NCBI GenBank assembly: GCA_030770535.1
Contig: JASVEC010000023.1
Location: forward strand, 682,001 to 746,000
Length of the DNA: 64,000 nt
From: Batkoa obscura
Taxonomy: Eukaryota; Entomophthoromycota; Entomophthoromycetes; Entomophthorales; Batkoaceae
Reading direction: 5' to 3'
Made by a program: the position numbers and the translations under genes. The notes beneath the pieces are model-generated. The model made no database searches, had not been told where the DNA came from, and saw nothing but the letters and a program-made list of their open reading frames with translations. Positions 49,856 to 60,796 of the stretch are shown here, piece by piece. The stretch's first letter is position 1. Each line of letters begins with the position of its first letter.

Positions 49856-49888
49856 CTTTTGATGAATGTAAAAGTTTTGGGTTTAATA

Positions 49889-50355
49889 TTGTGAAATCTG
49901 GTACTCAGGGTTTAGAGTCAAGAAAAGCTATTGCTGGGTTGGCTACACTATAAGTCGAAAGGTCTTAGTTTATGTGATTAAGATAGACTTGGATTATGAG
50001 GAATAGGACGTAGTAGGCTACAGACTATGTAAAACAAATAGCATAGACAATACTAATGTAAAATCTACGTAAAATACTATTAAGAAAACTTAGTGGCTTT
50101 ATCAAATGTTCGAGATATCAGGGTATAATTCAGTTAAAAAGCCTCGAACTACTATACTCTGTAAACTCTTTTATATTCTAAAAAGTATAAATATCAGAAT
50201 GAGAAGATAATATTCTTTGATACGGAGCTAGAAATTCTCATAACAAATCAAACTAAGAATGTGGGATTGATTTTCTCTGAACTTGAGAACACAACAGCTT
50301 AGGCGATTGTTATACTATAACTAAGCATGGGGCTGACAAAGCGATATTCCACAAT
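49889..50355 (+). mobile_element. LTR-like fossil unit 1 (left arm of inverted pair)
   Basis: A ~465-bp unit that begins TGTGAAATCTGGTACTC and ends GCGATATTCCACA, so it has the TG...CA ends and short inverted termini of a retroelement LTR. A TATAAATA word lies inside it. ATAT stands next to both ends. Positions 49943-50344 look identical to the complement of unit 2. Family not determined; an LTR retroelement, possibly copia-like, is the best guess. The element is not whole; near-identity of the arms points to recent duplication or conversion. Confidence 0.6.
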
Positions 50356-50382
50356 ATTACATCTGCTTTTCCTGCTGTATTT

Positions 50383-50616
50383 TTGAAATTACTTGGTATA
50401 TATTTAGAAGATGTTGACCTAACTACTGCTTTATCTTTTAAATCATTAAAATATTTACTATCATTATTTTTTTTACTAAACCTTAATGAAATAGTTGAAT
50501 CATTTAGTAAATATTGTATAATAGTTTTAATTTGCTCATCTTTAATTTTTTCTGTATTTTCAATAATAGGCTGTAATGTTGATATTTTATTATTATTGTT
50601 ACTTATCTTTGAATAA
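50383..50616 (-). mobile_element. Internal fragment of LTR-like fossil
   Basis: Between the arms. Its minus strand reads as Lys/Asn/Asp/Ser-rich coding-like sequence, as might come from the gag part of the element, adjacent to the inner end of unit 2. A diverged second copy of the same sequence lies at about 51476-51640, next to unit 3. This repeated adjacency shows that the sequence belongs to the element. Broken; fossil. Confidence 0.5.
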
Positions 50617-50618
50617 TC

Positions 50619-50726
50619 ATATGGGGATGTGTTTTTGTATTTAAGAATTTTACTAACAATTTTTTTATTCGAATAGCGCTTAAAAATGGAAAAAATAATG
50701 AAGTCAAAAAAAACACTCCCATATTG
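50619..50726 (-). mobile_element. ITR element, copy 17 (inside the LTR-like fossil)
   Basis: Reverse orientation, ATATGGGGATGTGTTTTTGT to AACACTCCCATATT. It sits between unit 2 and the internal fragment, so it probably jumped into the fossil element. ATAT flanks both sides. Confidence 0.88.
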
Positions 50727-50740
50727 ATTTTTATTTATAT

Positions 50741-51205
50741 GGTGAAATGTCGCTTTGTCAGCCCCATGCTTAGTTATAGTATAACAATCGCCTAAGCTGT
50801 TGTGTTCTCAAGTTCAGAGAAAATCAATCCCACATTCTTAGTTTGATTTGTTATGAGAATTTCTAGCTCCGTATCAAAGAATATTATCTTCTCATTCTGA
50901 TATTTATACTTTTTAGAATATAAAAGAGTTTACAGAGTATAGTAGTTCGAGGCTTTTTAACTGAATTATACCCTGATATCTCGAACATTTGATAAAGCCA
51001 CTAAGTTTTCTTAATAGTATTTTACGTAGATTTTACATTAGTATTGTCTATGCTATTTGTTTTACATAGTCTGTAGCCTACTACGTCCTATTCCTCATAA
51101 TCCAAGTCTATCTTAATCACATAAACTAAGACCTTTCGACTTATAGTGTAGTCAGCCAGGCAATAGATGTTTTTGATTCCAAACACTGAGTACCGGATTC
51201 CACAT
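50741..51205 (-). mobile_element. LTR-like fossil unit 2 (right arm of inverted pair)
   Basis: On the minus strand it begins TGTGGAATCCGGTACTCA and ends GACATTTCACC. Positions 50750-51151 are the complement of 49943-50344 (402 bp, no difference that I could find), while the outer ~55 bp differ from unit 1 at roughly a quarter of positions. The internal fragment follows it on the minus strand, as expected for an LTR and the region after it. Confidence 0.6.
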
Positions 51206-51475
51206 TTTGTATCTTATCTAAAGTTTAAAATTGTTATGTGGCTTTTATTATTCAATTTTTTTGATAGTTTTGTTAAATATGTTTTTTTAAGTATTGATAA
51301 AAAATTTGTATAAATTATATAAATTTTTGCTTTATTAAAAGGTTTTTTTATCTGTGCTTTATTTTTTGTTTACGTATTTATTTTATTTTCAAACAATGTT
51401 TTTTTAAATTATATATTAAGCATATATATTATGTGAATCTGTTTTTTTTGTCCTACTTTTAAAACTGTCTAATTT

Positions 51476-51640
51476 ATATCTAAAAAATATCGACTTAGCT
51501 ACTTCTTTATCTTTTAAATCATTAAAATATTTATTGGATATTACTTTTTAATTAAATTTTGATAAAATAATTGGATTATTAAACAAATAATACATAATAA
51601 TTTTAATTTTTTTATATTTTTAAATAAGTATTTTTATTTT
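51476..51640 (-). mobile_element. Second internal fragment of LTR-like fossil
   Basis: A diverged copy of 50383-50616 (shared word TTTATCTTTTAAATCATTAA), in the same orientation and at the same side of unit 3 as the first copy relative to unit 2. Broken. Confidence 0.5.
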
Positions 51641-51710
51641 TATTTTTATTAAATATAAAAGTTTAATGCTCATTAAAAAATATAATTAAGCTATAATTAA
51701 CAATAATCCT

Positions 51711-52112
51711 TATGAAATATCGCTCTGTCAGCCCTATGACTGATCATAACATAACAACCACTTAATTCGTGTTTTCAAGTTCAGGCACAATCAATCCTGA
51801 GCCTTTTATTTTAATTTACTGCGAGAATTTCTAACTTCATTCCAAAGAATATCATCCTATCATTTTGATATCCATACTTGCTGGAGTACAAAAGAGATTC
51901 TTTAACATAATAACTCGAGACTTTTTACCTGAGTTATTCCCTGATACCGTACCTTTAATAAAGTTACTAAATCTTTTTGGTAGTATTGTCTGTTCTATTT
52001 GTCTTACATAGCCGGTAGTATAATACGTGCTATTCTTCATAATTCAAGCCCATGTTAGTTACATAAACTAAGACCTTTTGACTCCAACCCCCAAGTACCA
52101 GATTTCACATTA
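51711..52112 (-). mobile_element. LTR-like fossil unit 3 (older copy)
   Basis: Begins TGAAATATCGCTCTGTCAGC on the plus strand and ends AGTACCAGATTTCACA. Clearly homologous to units 1 and 2 but much more diverged and about 60 bp shorter, so it is older. A 62-codon open frame over it is not a gene. Confidence 0.6.
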
Positions 52113-52317
52113 ATTGAAAGAACATTAAAAATAAATAAATCGTTTATTATAAAAATTTTTAAATTGGGTAGTTTAATAATATTTTATTAATATTTTTTAT
52201 TTTATTTTAGTCAATACTTTTAAAATATCAAGTAGTTATCAGTATTTTAGCTGGTTTAATTAAATAAATGCTATAACTCAATTTTATAAAATATTGTTTT
52301 ATCAACTTTACAATTAT

Positions 52318-52418
52318 AATATGGGAGTGTTTTTTCGGCTTCATTATTTTTTTCATCTTTTAAGCACTATTTGAATGGAAAACTTGTTAGTAAAATTCTT
52401 AAAATATATCCCCATACA
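52318..52418 (+). mobile_element. ITR element, copy 18
   Basis: Forward orientation, AATATGGGAGTGTTTTTTCG to AAATATATCCCCATA. Forms an inverted pair with copy 19, ~107 bp apart. The spacer between them also has inverted words (AGTAACTACTTAA and AGTTACT). Confidence 0.86.
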
Positions 52419-52525
52419 GTAACTACTTAAATGTTTATAAAGCTAATTAAAATCTTATAGCTAATTTAATTATACCTTATATAACAATTTAATTAGCTTT
52501 AAGTAATTTTGCTATTAAAAGTTAC

Positions 52526-52632
52526 TATATGGGGATATATTTTTGTGTTTAAGAATTTTACTAATAATCTCTCCACTCAGATAGCTCTTAAAAATGGAAA
52601 AAGTAATGAAGCCGAAAAAACACTCCCATATA
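52526..52632 (-). mobile_element. ITR element, copy 19
   Basis: Reverse orientation, ATATGGGGATATATTTTTGT to AACACTCCCATATA. Shares the CCGAAAAAAC variant with the complement of copy 18, so the two are close relatives. Confidence 0.88.
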
Positions 52633-52667
52633 TATGTAATAATACTTTATCAAATCCATAATTAAAA

Positions 52668-52693
52668 TTAAACAATAAACAATAAACAATAAA
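52668..52693 (+). repeat. (AAACAAT)n simple repeat
   Basis: Three to four tandem AACAATA units. Confidence 0.7.
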
Positions 52694-54590
52694 CTTTAAA
52701 TAAATCAAAAATTATTAAAAGAATGATCAAAAATAGATTGAATGTTTTGAATGTAGTTAACTTTTTAACCCGATCTATTATAACCATTTAAAAAATTAAA
52801 TAAACTGAAGAAAATATTTTCAATAGTAATTTAAAACTTTTTATCAGAAATTAAAAATATTGAACAAAATATAAAAATTATACATTTTAATATAATACTT
52901 TTTTTTATGTATAATGCTAAGATTGTTGTGATACATAAAATTTTATTTAAATTTATGCATTTTTTGATCAAATCATAAAATTTCAATATTAGTCTTTTTG
53001 ATTTAATTTGTTTTAGTCAATTATTAGAAAAATATTTCATCCTTTGTTCAGTTTTTTATAATAATTATAACTAAAAATTTTGTATAATAATTTTTCTATA
53101 AATGTTCAAGTTTTTTGTCCAAAATAAAAATCATTTTGTATCTTTACTACTAATTTGTCAAAAAAATCAAGATTATCTATAAAAACTCTTACAAATATTA
53201 TTTACAGGTTTTTATTACAAAGTTAAAAATTTATTTAAAAGTTTATTTAGATTTGGAGCTTTTCAAAAAGTAGATAAAATACTAAAATAAAATCAATATA
53301 CTTGTGTACTTTAGTTTCAAACCTATTAGCTTCTATAGTAATATATGATTGTTTGCTTTTTGAACTATTGGTATTAAAACAAAACTTCAATTTAATATGT
53401 TTTGATATAGCTTTAAAAATATTAAAATTCTAGGCTTAAATATGCTGTTTAAAGTATTTTCAATACACTAGTATCATCATAGTAAAGTAAAGTTTTGTTA
53501 AATTAATTACTGTTTATTTTTGTCACGTTTAAATAAAAATGTTGGTGATGGGTGATATGATTAATTAAATAGAAGCAACTTTTTTCACAGGTTGAATCAT
53601 AATCAATTTGTATGATTTTGTATACCATAGGGGTGTCTTTAAGATATAATATAAAACTGCTTTGAACAACAATTGAATTAGTTAAATAAACCTATAAAAT
53701 TTATTAATAAAGCTATAACATGAGCTTATTGTAGAAATCATTTTTAAAAGCAGAAACGCTTTACCCTTTAATACTTTTATAGGATAATGAAATTGTTTAA
53801 TGAAAATAACAATTTTTTAAATTTTTATTCAAATTTTACTAAAGCTTTTGATCATCTAAGTAAACTTTTTACCATACAAAGCACTTTGCGGCAAAAAAAT
53901 AGTTTTAGAAATAATAACTGTTATTGGACACTAATATTAATTGATATTTACAAAAATATTAAACAAAATCTATCTTTTTTTATGTATAGTTTGATAAGAA
54001 GTATTGGTTGCAAAAACAAATAACATAAACTTTAATAAACTGATCAGTTATATTAAATTAAATAAGTTGAAATAAATTAAATAAAAATCATAGTTTATTT
54101 ATTCAGTTTATTATTCAGTTTATCTTATAGTATAACTGATAAAAAATAGTTGTTTACAAGTATAGTAATAACTCGTTTAAATCCTTATCCAATGATTAAG
54201 AAATTATATAGAAATTGGAATATTGATTGATTAAAGTAGTGATCTAAAGTAGTGTATATTTGATATTGTATAACATAGGATAGTTTATTAAAGCGTGCTT
54301 TTTATGAGGGGGAAGGGTTGAAATGAAAAAGGGAAGGTTGGGGTAATAGGTAAGATGCAAAAAACAAGTTTATTTTAATAAATTATCTTCCCAATTGTTG
54401 AAACGCCCGAATAAGCCAATAAAAATATCCTATTCGAACGAATAACGTGTCTTTATTTGATTATAGGTTGGATGGAAAATATTGGTGTCATTTCTCATTA
54501 CAGTGAACGGTTTGAGGATTACTAAAAGAAACTAATTTGACTGGAAAACTACTCATTATATCTCCTTTTTTTACTTTACAAAAATAACGG

Positions 54591-54598
54591 TATATAAA
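54591..54598 (+). promoter_or_regulatory. TATA box of Con7-like gene H
   Basis: CGGTATATAAACAAAG, 92 bp before the ATG. Confidence 0.5.
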
Positions 54599-54689
54599 CA
54601 AAGTATTTAAAAATATTTCAATTTTTTATAAAATTATTTCTATTACATTGTCAAATATATTTATAAAAATTTAGAATATAATAAACATA

Positions 54690-55733
54690 ATGAATAATAT
54701 CTCCAATAACTTTGACTGTGGCAGTAGTAATAATATCTTAAATGACAACTTAAACTCTTATTATTTTAATCAATATTCATCTTCAATTAATATATTGCCT
54801 CCTTCACTACCATACAAATCTACCGACAGTAATGATGGGATTAACAACATAAGCGAGTTCAGTAGTAATAAAGCTAATATGAACACATTCTCTTCTTTAC
54901 CATATGATCAACAACAGCCACTCAAGGTTGATATTAACGATTACACACAATTTGTCAACATGGATTTCTATGCTCACCCTGAAATGGCCAAAACGATAAG
55001 TGCTAGTGATAATTCTGAACCATCACCTAATTCTAATTCTTTCAATTCCCCAATATTTCAGAATGAGATTAATAATGGGAATTCATTGTTAAATAACTAT
55101 AATGCCAATATAAAATTGGAACTTAAAGAACAATTTAATGATTCATCATTACAGTTTGATAATAGTAACAAAGGAAATAGTGAATATTATAGTCAAGGCC
55201 AATTTACTACAATGCCTAGTTTAAAAACAATGAACAATAGTAGCAATGGTGCTATAAATAACTTTAATTTACTTAATAATGCTTCTACACCCACTTTGTC
55301 AAACAACATACCTAGTTCAATGGACTTATTAAACAATTATCCTTTAAATAACAATCCTCTATTCCATCCACGCTTAAACTACCCATCTTCAGCTTATCCT
55401 AATGGCTATTATAACTCAAATATGCTACAGACATGGCAAGATATGCTTACGAAAGGATATGGTAGTCACAGTAGTATGTTTGGATTAAACAATAGCAATC
55501 GCAAAACTTACTCTTTTGTTACTATGAACGCTACTAAAACACGTAAAAGACACCGTAGAAAACATGAAGAGATCGAAAGACTATATAAATGTACACATGC
55601 AAATTGCGATAAGTCATATGGTACGTTGAATAATTTGAATGCCCACATTACCATGCAAAAGCATGGGAATAAAAAGTCAGCGTTTGAGTTCAAAGCTATT
55701 CTAAGAAAGGCCAAATCCAAAGTTCTAAACTAA
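54690..55733 (+). CDS. Con7-like C2H2 zinc-finger regulator H, Asn-rich, 347 aa
   Basis: The longest member. Single exon. Residues 1-275 are Asn/Ser-rich with scattered Leu/Pro (NNNPLFHPRLNYPSSAYPNG), a low-complexity stretch that often serves as an activation or condensate-forming region. The LP helix motif is weak here (MPSLKTM, and ILPPSLP near the N-terminus). The basic region KTRKRHRRKHEEIERLYKC (283-301) leads to the finger C301, C306, H319, H325 with text DKSYGTLNNLNAHITMQKH; NNLN replaces NHLN. The tail GNKKSAFEFKAILRKAKSKV is long and basic. EEIERLYKC and YGTLN make this one of the members closest to Con7 as I remember it. Confidence 0.89.
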   Translation: MNNISNNFDCGSSNNILNDNLNSYYFNQYSSSINILPPSLPYKSTDSNDGINNISEFSSNKANMNTFSSLPYDQQQPLKVDINDYTQFVNMDFYAHPEMAKTISASDNSEPSPNSNSFNSPIFQNEINNGNSLLNNYNANIKLELKEQFNDSSLQFDNSNKGNSEYYSQGQFTTMPSLKTMNNSSNGAINNFNLLNNASTPTLSNNIPSSMDLLNNYPLNNNPLFHPRLNYPSSAYPNGYYNSNMLQTWQDMLTKGYGSHSSMFGLNNSNRKTYSFVTMNATKTRKRHRRKHEEIERLYKCTHANCDKSYGTLNNLNAHITMQKHGNKKSAFEFKAILRKAKSKVLN

Positions 55734-58247
55734 TCGAACTTATAAATTTTGTCCTCTGTATTCAAGTTTTTATTATATATTTAAATTAACCTTTGATAAA
55801 CATCTCCTTATTTTTTGTTTAAAAAATAAAATTATTTTTTGTAATTTTTGATTTTGCTTTGCCGTCATATGTATAGTTACTTATTTTGCTTTCTATATCT
55901 CCTTTTTTAAATATCCTTATTTCCTGTTTTATAAAACAAAATGAAGGATAAAATCAATAATATTTGACACTATTGAATTTTGATTCTAAGATTATTATCT
56001 GTTTCTTAAGCGAATACTTGAGACACTTATTTTTTCGATAACATCATTACTGTGACATGAATTCATATATATATTATATGAGATATCCTATCTGAGTACT
56101 TTTAAGTGTAAACTCGATATATATATTTAACTCCTTTATTATTGAATTGTGTTATTACAAGCTTTTGTTTGTTTACTTCATCAAAGTAAGCATTCTTTTA
56201 GTAATACACCCTAACTTACCTCGGCTTTTTTATTACGCTTATAAACCTAATTGGTGTCAGTTATTAAAAAGATTGAAAATTTGTTGCAGAAAAATAATGT
56301 ATAAGTATTACATTGTGATATTACAAAAATAGTTCAAATAACTTCTTAGATTATGAAAATCAAAAAAGTGAATGATCAATATTTAGTTATCATAAAGTAA
56401 AATGATATAGCATAGTTTCCAGCTTAGTTTATTTATTGTTATTTTAAAACTTATTTACTATTTTATGCAAAATATTGACATTAAAAATCCCTTAATCACA
56501 CGAATCATCTAATAATGATTATTTAGTAAAGTATTTGTGTGCATCGCATTCCAAGATTTAAAAAATCTCTTAAATCGTAAAATTTAATTTGACTTTTACG
56601 ATATTATATTTTTATATTCGTATATTTTTCATAATAGCAAATATTTCACAAGGTTTAATACCTTATCAATCAATCAAGCTATATAAAATACAAAACCTAA
56701 AATAATATCACTAGAAAAAAAACAATTAAGGGCTAACTAGACTTAATGAGGGACTTACATGCAGGTTTTTGTAATTTTAAAAAACTCGAAGCTTAATTAG
56801 TATCATCCTTTTGACTATAAAGTATCTAATTAGTTAGAATTTATTTGATAAGGGCGAAGACTGGTGGAGAAAAGAATAAGGCAAAGCTTATATGAATACC
56901 TGAAGCTTAGGAGGAAAGTACTAGGAACTTAAATTACACCAAAAGATAGGTGATAAACAAATGAGACCATATATGTTAAAGTTTATTGCTAATAGTAAAG
57001 ATTTAGTTTAAAAATCCAAATTCCTACATTTATACCCCTTTTTTACCTTTTTGTCTATCTTTTTACCCAAAGTATAAACAGTTTCTTTTACTTTATTTAG
57101 ATAGAATCCCTTCTAAAGCTTTAATTAAAAAGTTGAAACTATATGAAGGGCGTATACTACATTTATCAATAAATTTGTCCTTCTAAAAATATTTACTGGG
57201 TAAAACAATTTTAAAATTAAATTAATGTTCTATTTTTTCTGTTTTTTTTGCCTTTAGTTTTTAGTGAAATTAACAGAATTGATTTTTTACTATTGTAGGT
57301 CTTTTGCTATTTTAGCAGTAATTTTTAAAGCTATTTATATAACCAAAGCTTTTATTACCTAATCCTTATTTTATGAGCAAATACAAGCATAAATTTTTTG
57401 CTTAAATAGTCAGTTGATTTGATCATAAAAAGGCAGCAGCAGCTGTATTATTTAATTTCTAGGAAATAACATTTAGCTTAAAACCGATATCATCATGATA
57501 TTGTTAAATAAGCCTGAAAGAAGGGTCTAAAGTCATGACATAGGCTTTTAAACTTACTTAATAAACCACTTGGGAGCTTCGTACTCATAACTTTTAAATA
57601 TATCAAATAGTTATTTCTTAGTTTGTAATTAAAGTTACTTTACTAATTTCACATATGATGGATATAATAAACTTATTGATACTATTTTTACAGGTATTGC
57701 TTTTGTTGAATATAGTTTTTGATTATTTTATAATTGGCTATATTAATTAAATAAGATAGTATATTAAAAAAAGAATTATTATTTATTAGACTTTTTTGGC
57801 TTATTTTTTTTTGGACAAATCCAAAACTACAAAATCTCGGATTGCGGCAGTAAGCTATTTTAAAGTAACATAGATTTGTCTTCAGGTACTAAGATACTTT
57901 ACTGCTGTAACTAATAGTATCGTCTACTTTTTGTTACAAAAATAGAAACTTAGGTATTAAAAAAATAAAGCTTAATAAATACATGTGAACTGCTTTACAA
58001 TAAATAAATTTAATGAGTAATACAAACCTGAAATGTTTTGTTATTAATATAGATATTAAATACTTTCTCATGTTTATCGATTCGATAAATAAATTATTTG
58101 AGACCTCGTGCCTTTCGATTTTAAAGGAAATTAAATACTTAAATTAGAGACTTGGAGGGATGAATTTATTAATAGGGGAACTCTAGTAAAGCTGCATTTG
58201 TCTCAAGCAGATTTTTACTTCTAAAAGAGGCATAAAAGGGAAATAAA

Positions 58248-58355
58248 TATATGGGAGTGTTTTTTTGACTTCATTATTTTTTCCATTTTTTAAGCGCTAT
58301 TTAAGCGGAAAATTTGTCAGTAAAATTCTTAAACACAAAAATACATCCCCATATC
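58248..58355 (+). mobile_element. ITR element, copy 20
   Basis: Forward orientation, ATATGGGAGTGTTTTTTTGA to AATACATCCCCATAT. Well preserved, ATAT on both sides. Confidence 0.9.
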
Positions 58356-59782
58356 ATGCTTTTAGTTTCAGAGTACTGCTTATCGATGTATGAGGCAAAG
58401 GGATTAAAGGCGAGGGAGGAGGAAGCAGTGTGATTAGACTGAAAAATTTTAAAACTTTTGTGAGTGGTTAAAATACTGATTGAAAAAAAGCAGAGCATTC
58501 TAAGTCAAGGGTATATTACTTAAATCTCTAAAAACCTCTGATTAAATCAGTAAACAACTGAATAAATCAGGTGAGTGCGTTAGAAGTGTTTGTTAGTAAA
58601 AAAAACTGGAGTTAAATGATAGAGGTATAAGAATAAAATAATTGGGGAGAAGGTGTTAATATCTATATCTATATTTAAAATATCAAATTTTTAAAATTTA
58701 AGTATTTCATTTTGCAACAAAGTATATAAAAACGTTTGGCACTAAAAGACAAAAATATTACATGAAAGTAGTGTCAAGCTTTTACCCTTGATATTTATTT
58801 TAATCTAAAACAAATCTGAATTCATATGAGTATAATGGATTTGAGTTTACTATGATACTAATGCACGCCTTCATTTGCTTTGCTTAACATTAAAAAGTAA
58901 AATAGAAAACACATTATACATGAACTGACTCAGAATAATAAATTATGTATATTTTTGAAAATTATGTCATGTACTGATATGGAGATTAGATAGATAAAAG
59001 GATCGATCTTATATTAATTTTTTAATATTTGATACTTTAAAGTTGTACCATTTATTTAGTTAAAAATGGAAATAACCTCATTAAATTAGTTAAATTAATG
59101 GTTTATAAATATAACCTTTTCCGTCTTTTCTTAATTTTCCCAATTATGACACAAATTTGTTTTGTATTTGCATATATATTTATATCCATACACTTTATTA
59201 AACTAAGCCTAGACCATTTGATTAATTTTTACAATATAAAGTTAATTCATAAAGCTAATGAAATTTGAATACATTACATAGCCAGGGAGATACGAGAATG
59301 CTGCATTACAACATCAAAATCATCATTTACTCAATAATCAAGGTGGGGTATCAATAAACACCAAATTAAATATCTACATTATGCTAAGCTATTAGTTCAT
59401 TACATATAATTTGCTATTTTTAACTAAGAGGCTATATTAATCAGTTTTCTATTTTAAGTTATATCTCCTCTGTCATTGATATAATATCTAGATTCTAAAC
59501 GCTGGGCTGGATCCATTTACAGTAAACTATGATTTTCCAAACCCAGCTAACTCTTACTAACATTTAAAGTAATTTGTAGTTAGTATAATATATTATTTGT
59601 ATATTTTAAATATACAATTAAATTGTTTTTTCATAAACTTGTGCTATAAGCATTAAAGCACAGCTCTGAAAAAGCAATATACAATCTATAATAAAGTACA
59701 TTTAGTATTCGTGCTTTGAACATAATAAATTTGTTAACATATTTAACAAGTGTTCTTATTATCTGACATTTGATATTTAACA

Positions 59783-59874
59783 TTTGGGATGTCTTTTTGT
59801 ATGGGAAATTTATTAATATTTTTCCCCTTAATAGCACAAAAATAGAAAAAATGATAAACCAAAAAACGCCTTAT
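59783..59874 (-). mobile_element. ITR element, copy 21 (decayed)
   Basis: Reverse orientation, TTTGGGATGTCTTTTTGTAT to AAAAAACGCCTT. ATTT stands on both sides. Shortened and diverged in the centre. Confidence 0.7.
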
Positions 59875-60200
59875 TTAATTATTTAAACTAAGATTTTATT
59901 GTCCTAATATTTGCAAATTATTTTAAAAGTTGCTAAAAGTTGAATTTAACCACTTGGGTATTGTAGATCTACTCACTAAATTTTTGTAGAGTAAAATTAA
60001 ACTATGAATATCCCTTATCAAATTAGCCTTAGCTAGGACAAGATCGTTCTTCAATAACTAAAAGGTAGATCAAAACCCTTATCTAATTTAAGAGAACTTT
60101 TTTAAGACATTCGATACTCAAAGAGTTGATTTTAGCGACCTTATTCTGTAATTGACTCGTATTATAAACCATACAACTTAAATTTTATATATCATAGATT

Positions 60201-60305
60201 ACATATAAGCTGTTTTTTTTTAATTTAATCCATTTTCCATTTTTCAAGAGCTATTTGAGTAAAATAATAATAATAAATTTAAACAAAAAGATACATCTCC
60301 ATATG
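60201..60305 (+). mobile_element. ITR element, copy 22 (decayed)
   Basis: Forward orientation. Left end decayed (ATAAGCTGTTTTTTTTTAAT), right end GATACATCTCCATAT. Core AGAGCTATTTGAGTAAAA is recognisable. Confidence 0.7.
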
Positions 60306-60693
60306 ATGTTCTATTACTTTATGAAATATTCATGAAAACTTATCTCATGTTTTACTTTTTTGATAACTTTATCCAAATACAGATGATTTATAAAGTACTT
60401 TCTGAGTGCTTTATAAACCCTGCTATACAATCAACCCTTGTTAAACTGCTACATATAAATGTCATACAAACTTTGTATAAATGATTTTTTAACTAATTTT
60501 TAAAAAATTTAGGTATACAGCTGTTGCAGCTTTTTTATAAACAATAGTAGTGATTTTTATGGTTAATTAATTTTACAACTGATTTCTTCAAATTTTGTTC
60601 CTACATTTATAAAACTTCAATGAATTTTACTCAAATCAGTCACTAAACAGTTAGAAAAAGATTTGTAACTGTTGTAAACTTTGACAAAAATAA

Positions 60694-60796
60694 TACATGG
60701 GGACGTGTTTTTATTAACAATTTTGCTAACAATTTTTCCACTCAAATAATACTTAAAAAAACAGAAAAAGTGAAATTAAAAAAATATTCCCATATG
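60694..60796 (-). mobile_element. ITR element, copy 23
   Basis: Reverse orientation, TACATGGGGACGTGTTTTTA to AAATATTCCCATATG. Core GCTAACAATTTTTCCACTCA well kept. Confidence 0.83.

Larger units (their letters stand above)
47886..54689. other. Repeat-rich 6.8-kb region without host genes
   Basis: The densest repeat zone: ITR copies 14-19 and a nest of LTR-like fossil units (49889-52112). Open frames near 49592 and 53787 have no motif support; the first runs into ITR copy 16. A 17-bp word GTGAATAAGTTTATTTA occurs twice (near 48332 and 48409). The right end holds the promoter of gene H. Confidence 0.55.

Noticed and set aside
49592-49894. 100-codon open frame on the plus strand
   Set aside because: Its second half is ITR copy 16. 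The first half (MEFCNKTKQRKDILSKFT) has no recognisable motif and no promoter signal.
50383-50616. 77-codon Leu-rich plus-strand frame that looks membrane-like
   Set aside because: It is antisense to a Lys/Asn-rich coding-like fragment of the LTR-like fossil. The Leu and Phe content is a by-product.
53787-54023. 78-codon open frame between repeats and gene H
   Set aside because: No motif, signal or clear promoter. Composition is that expected for AT-rich noncoding DNA. Kept out for lack of support.
58301-59837. Short minus-strand frames near 58.4 and 59.7 kb
   Set aside because: They overlap ITR copies 20 and 21 and show no coding features.
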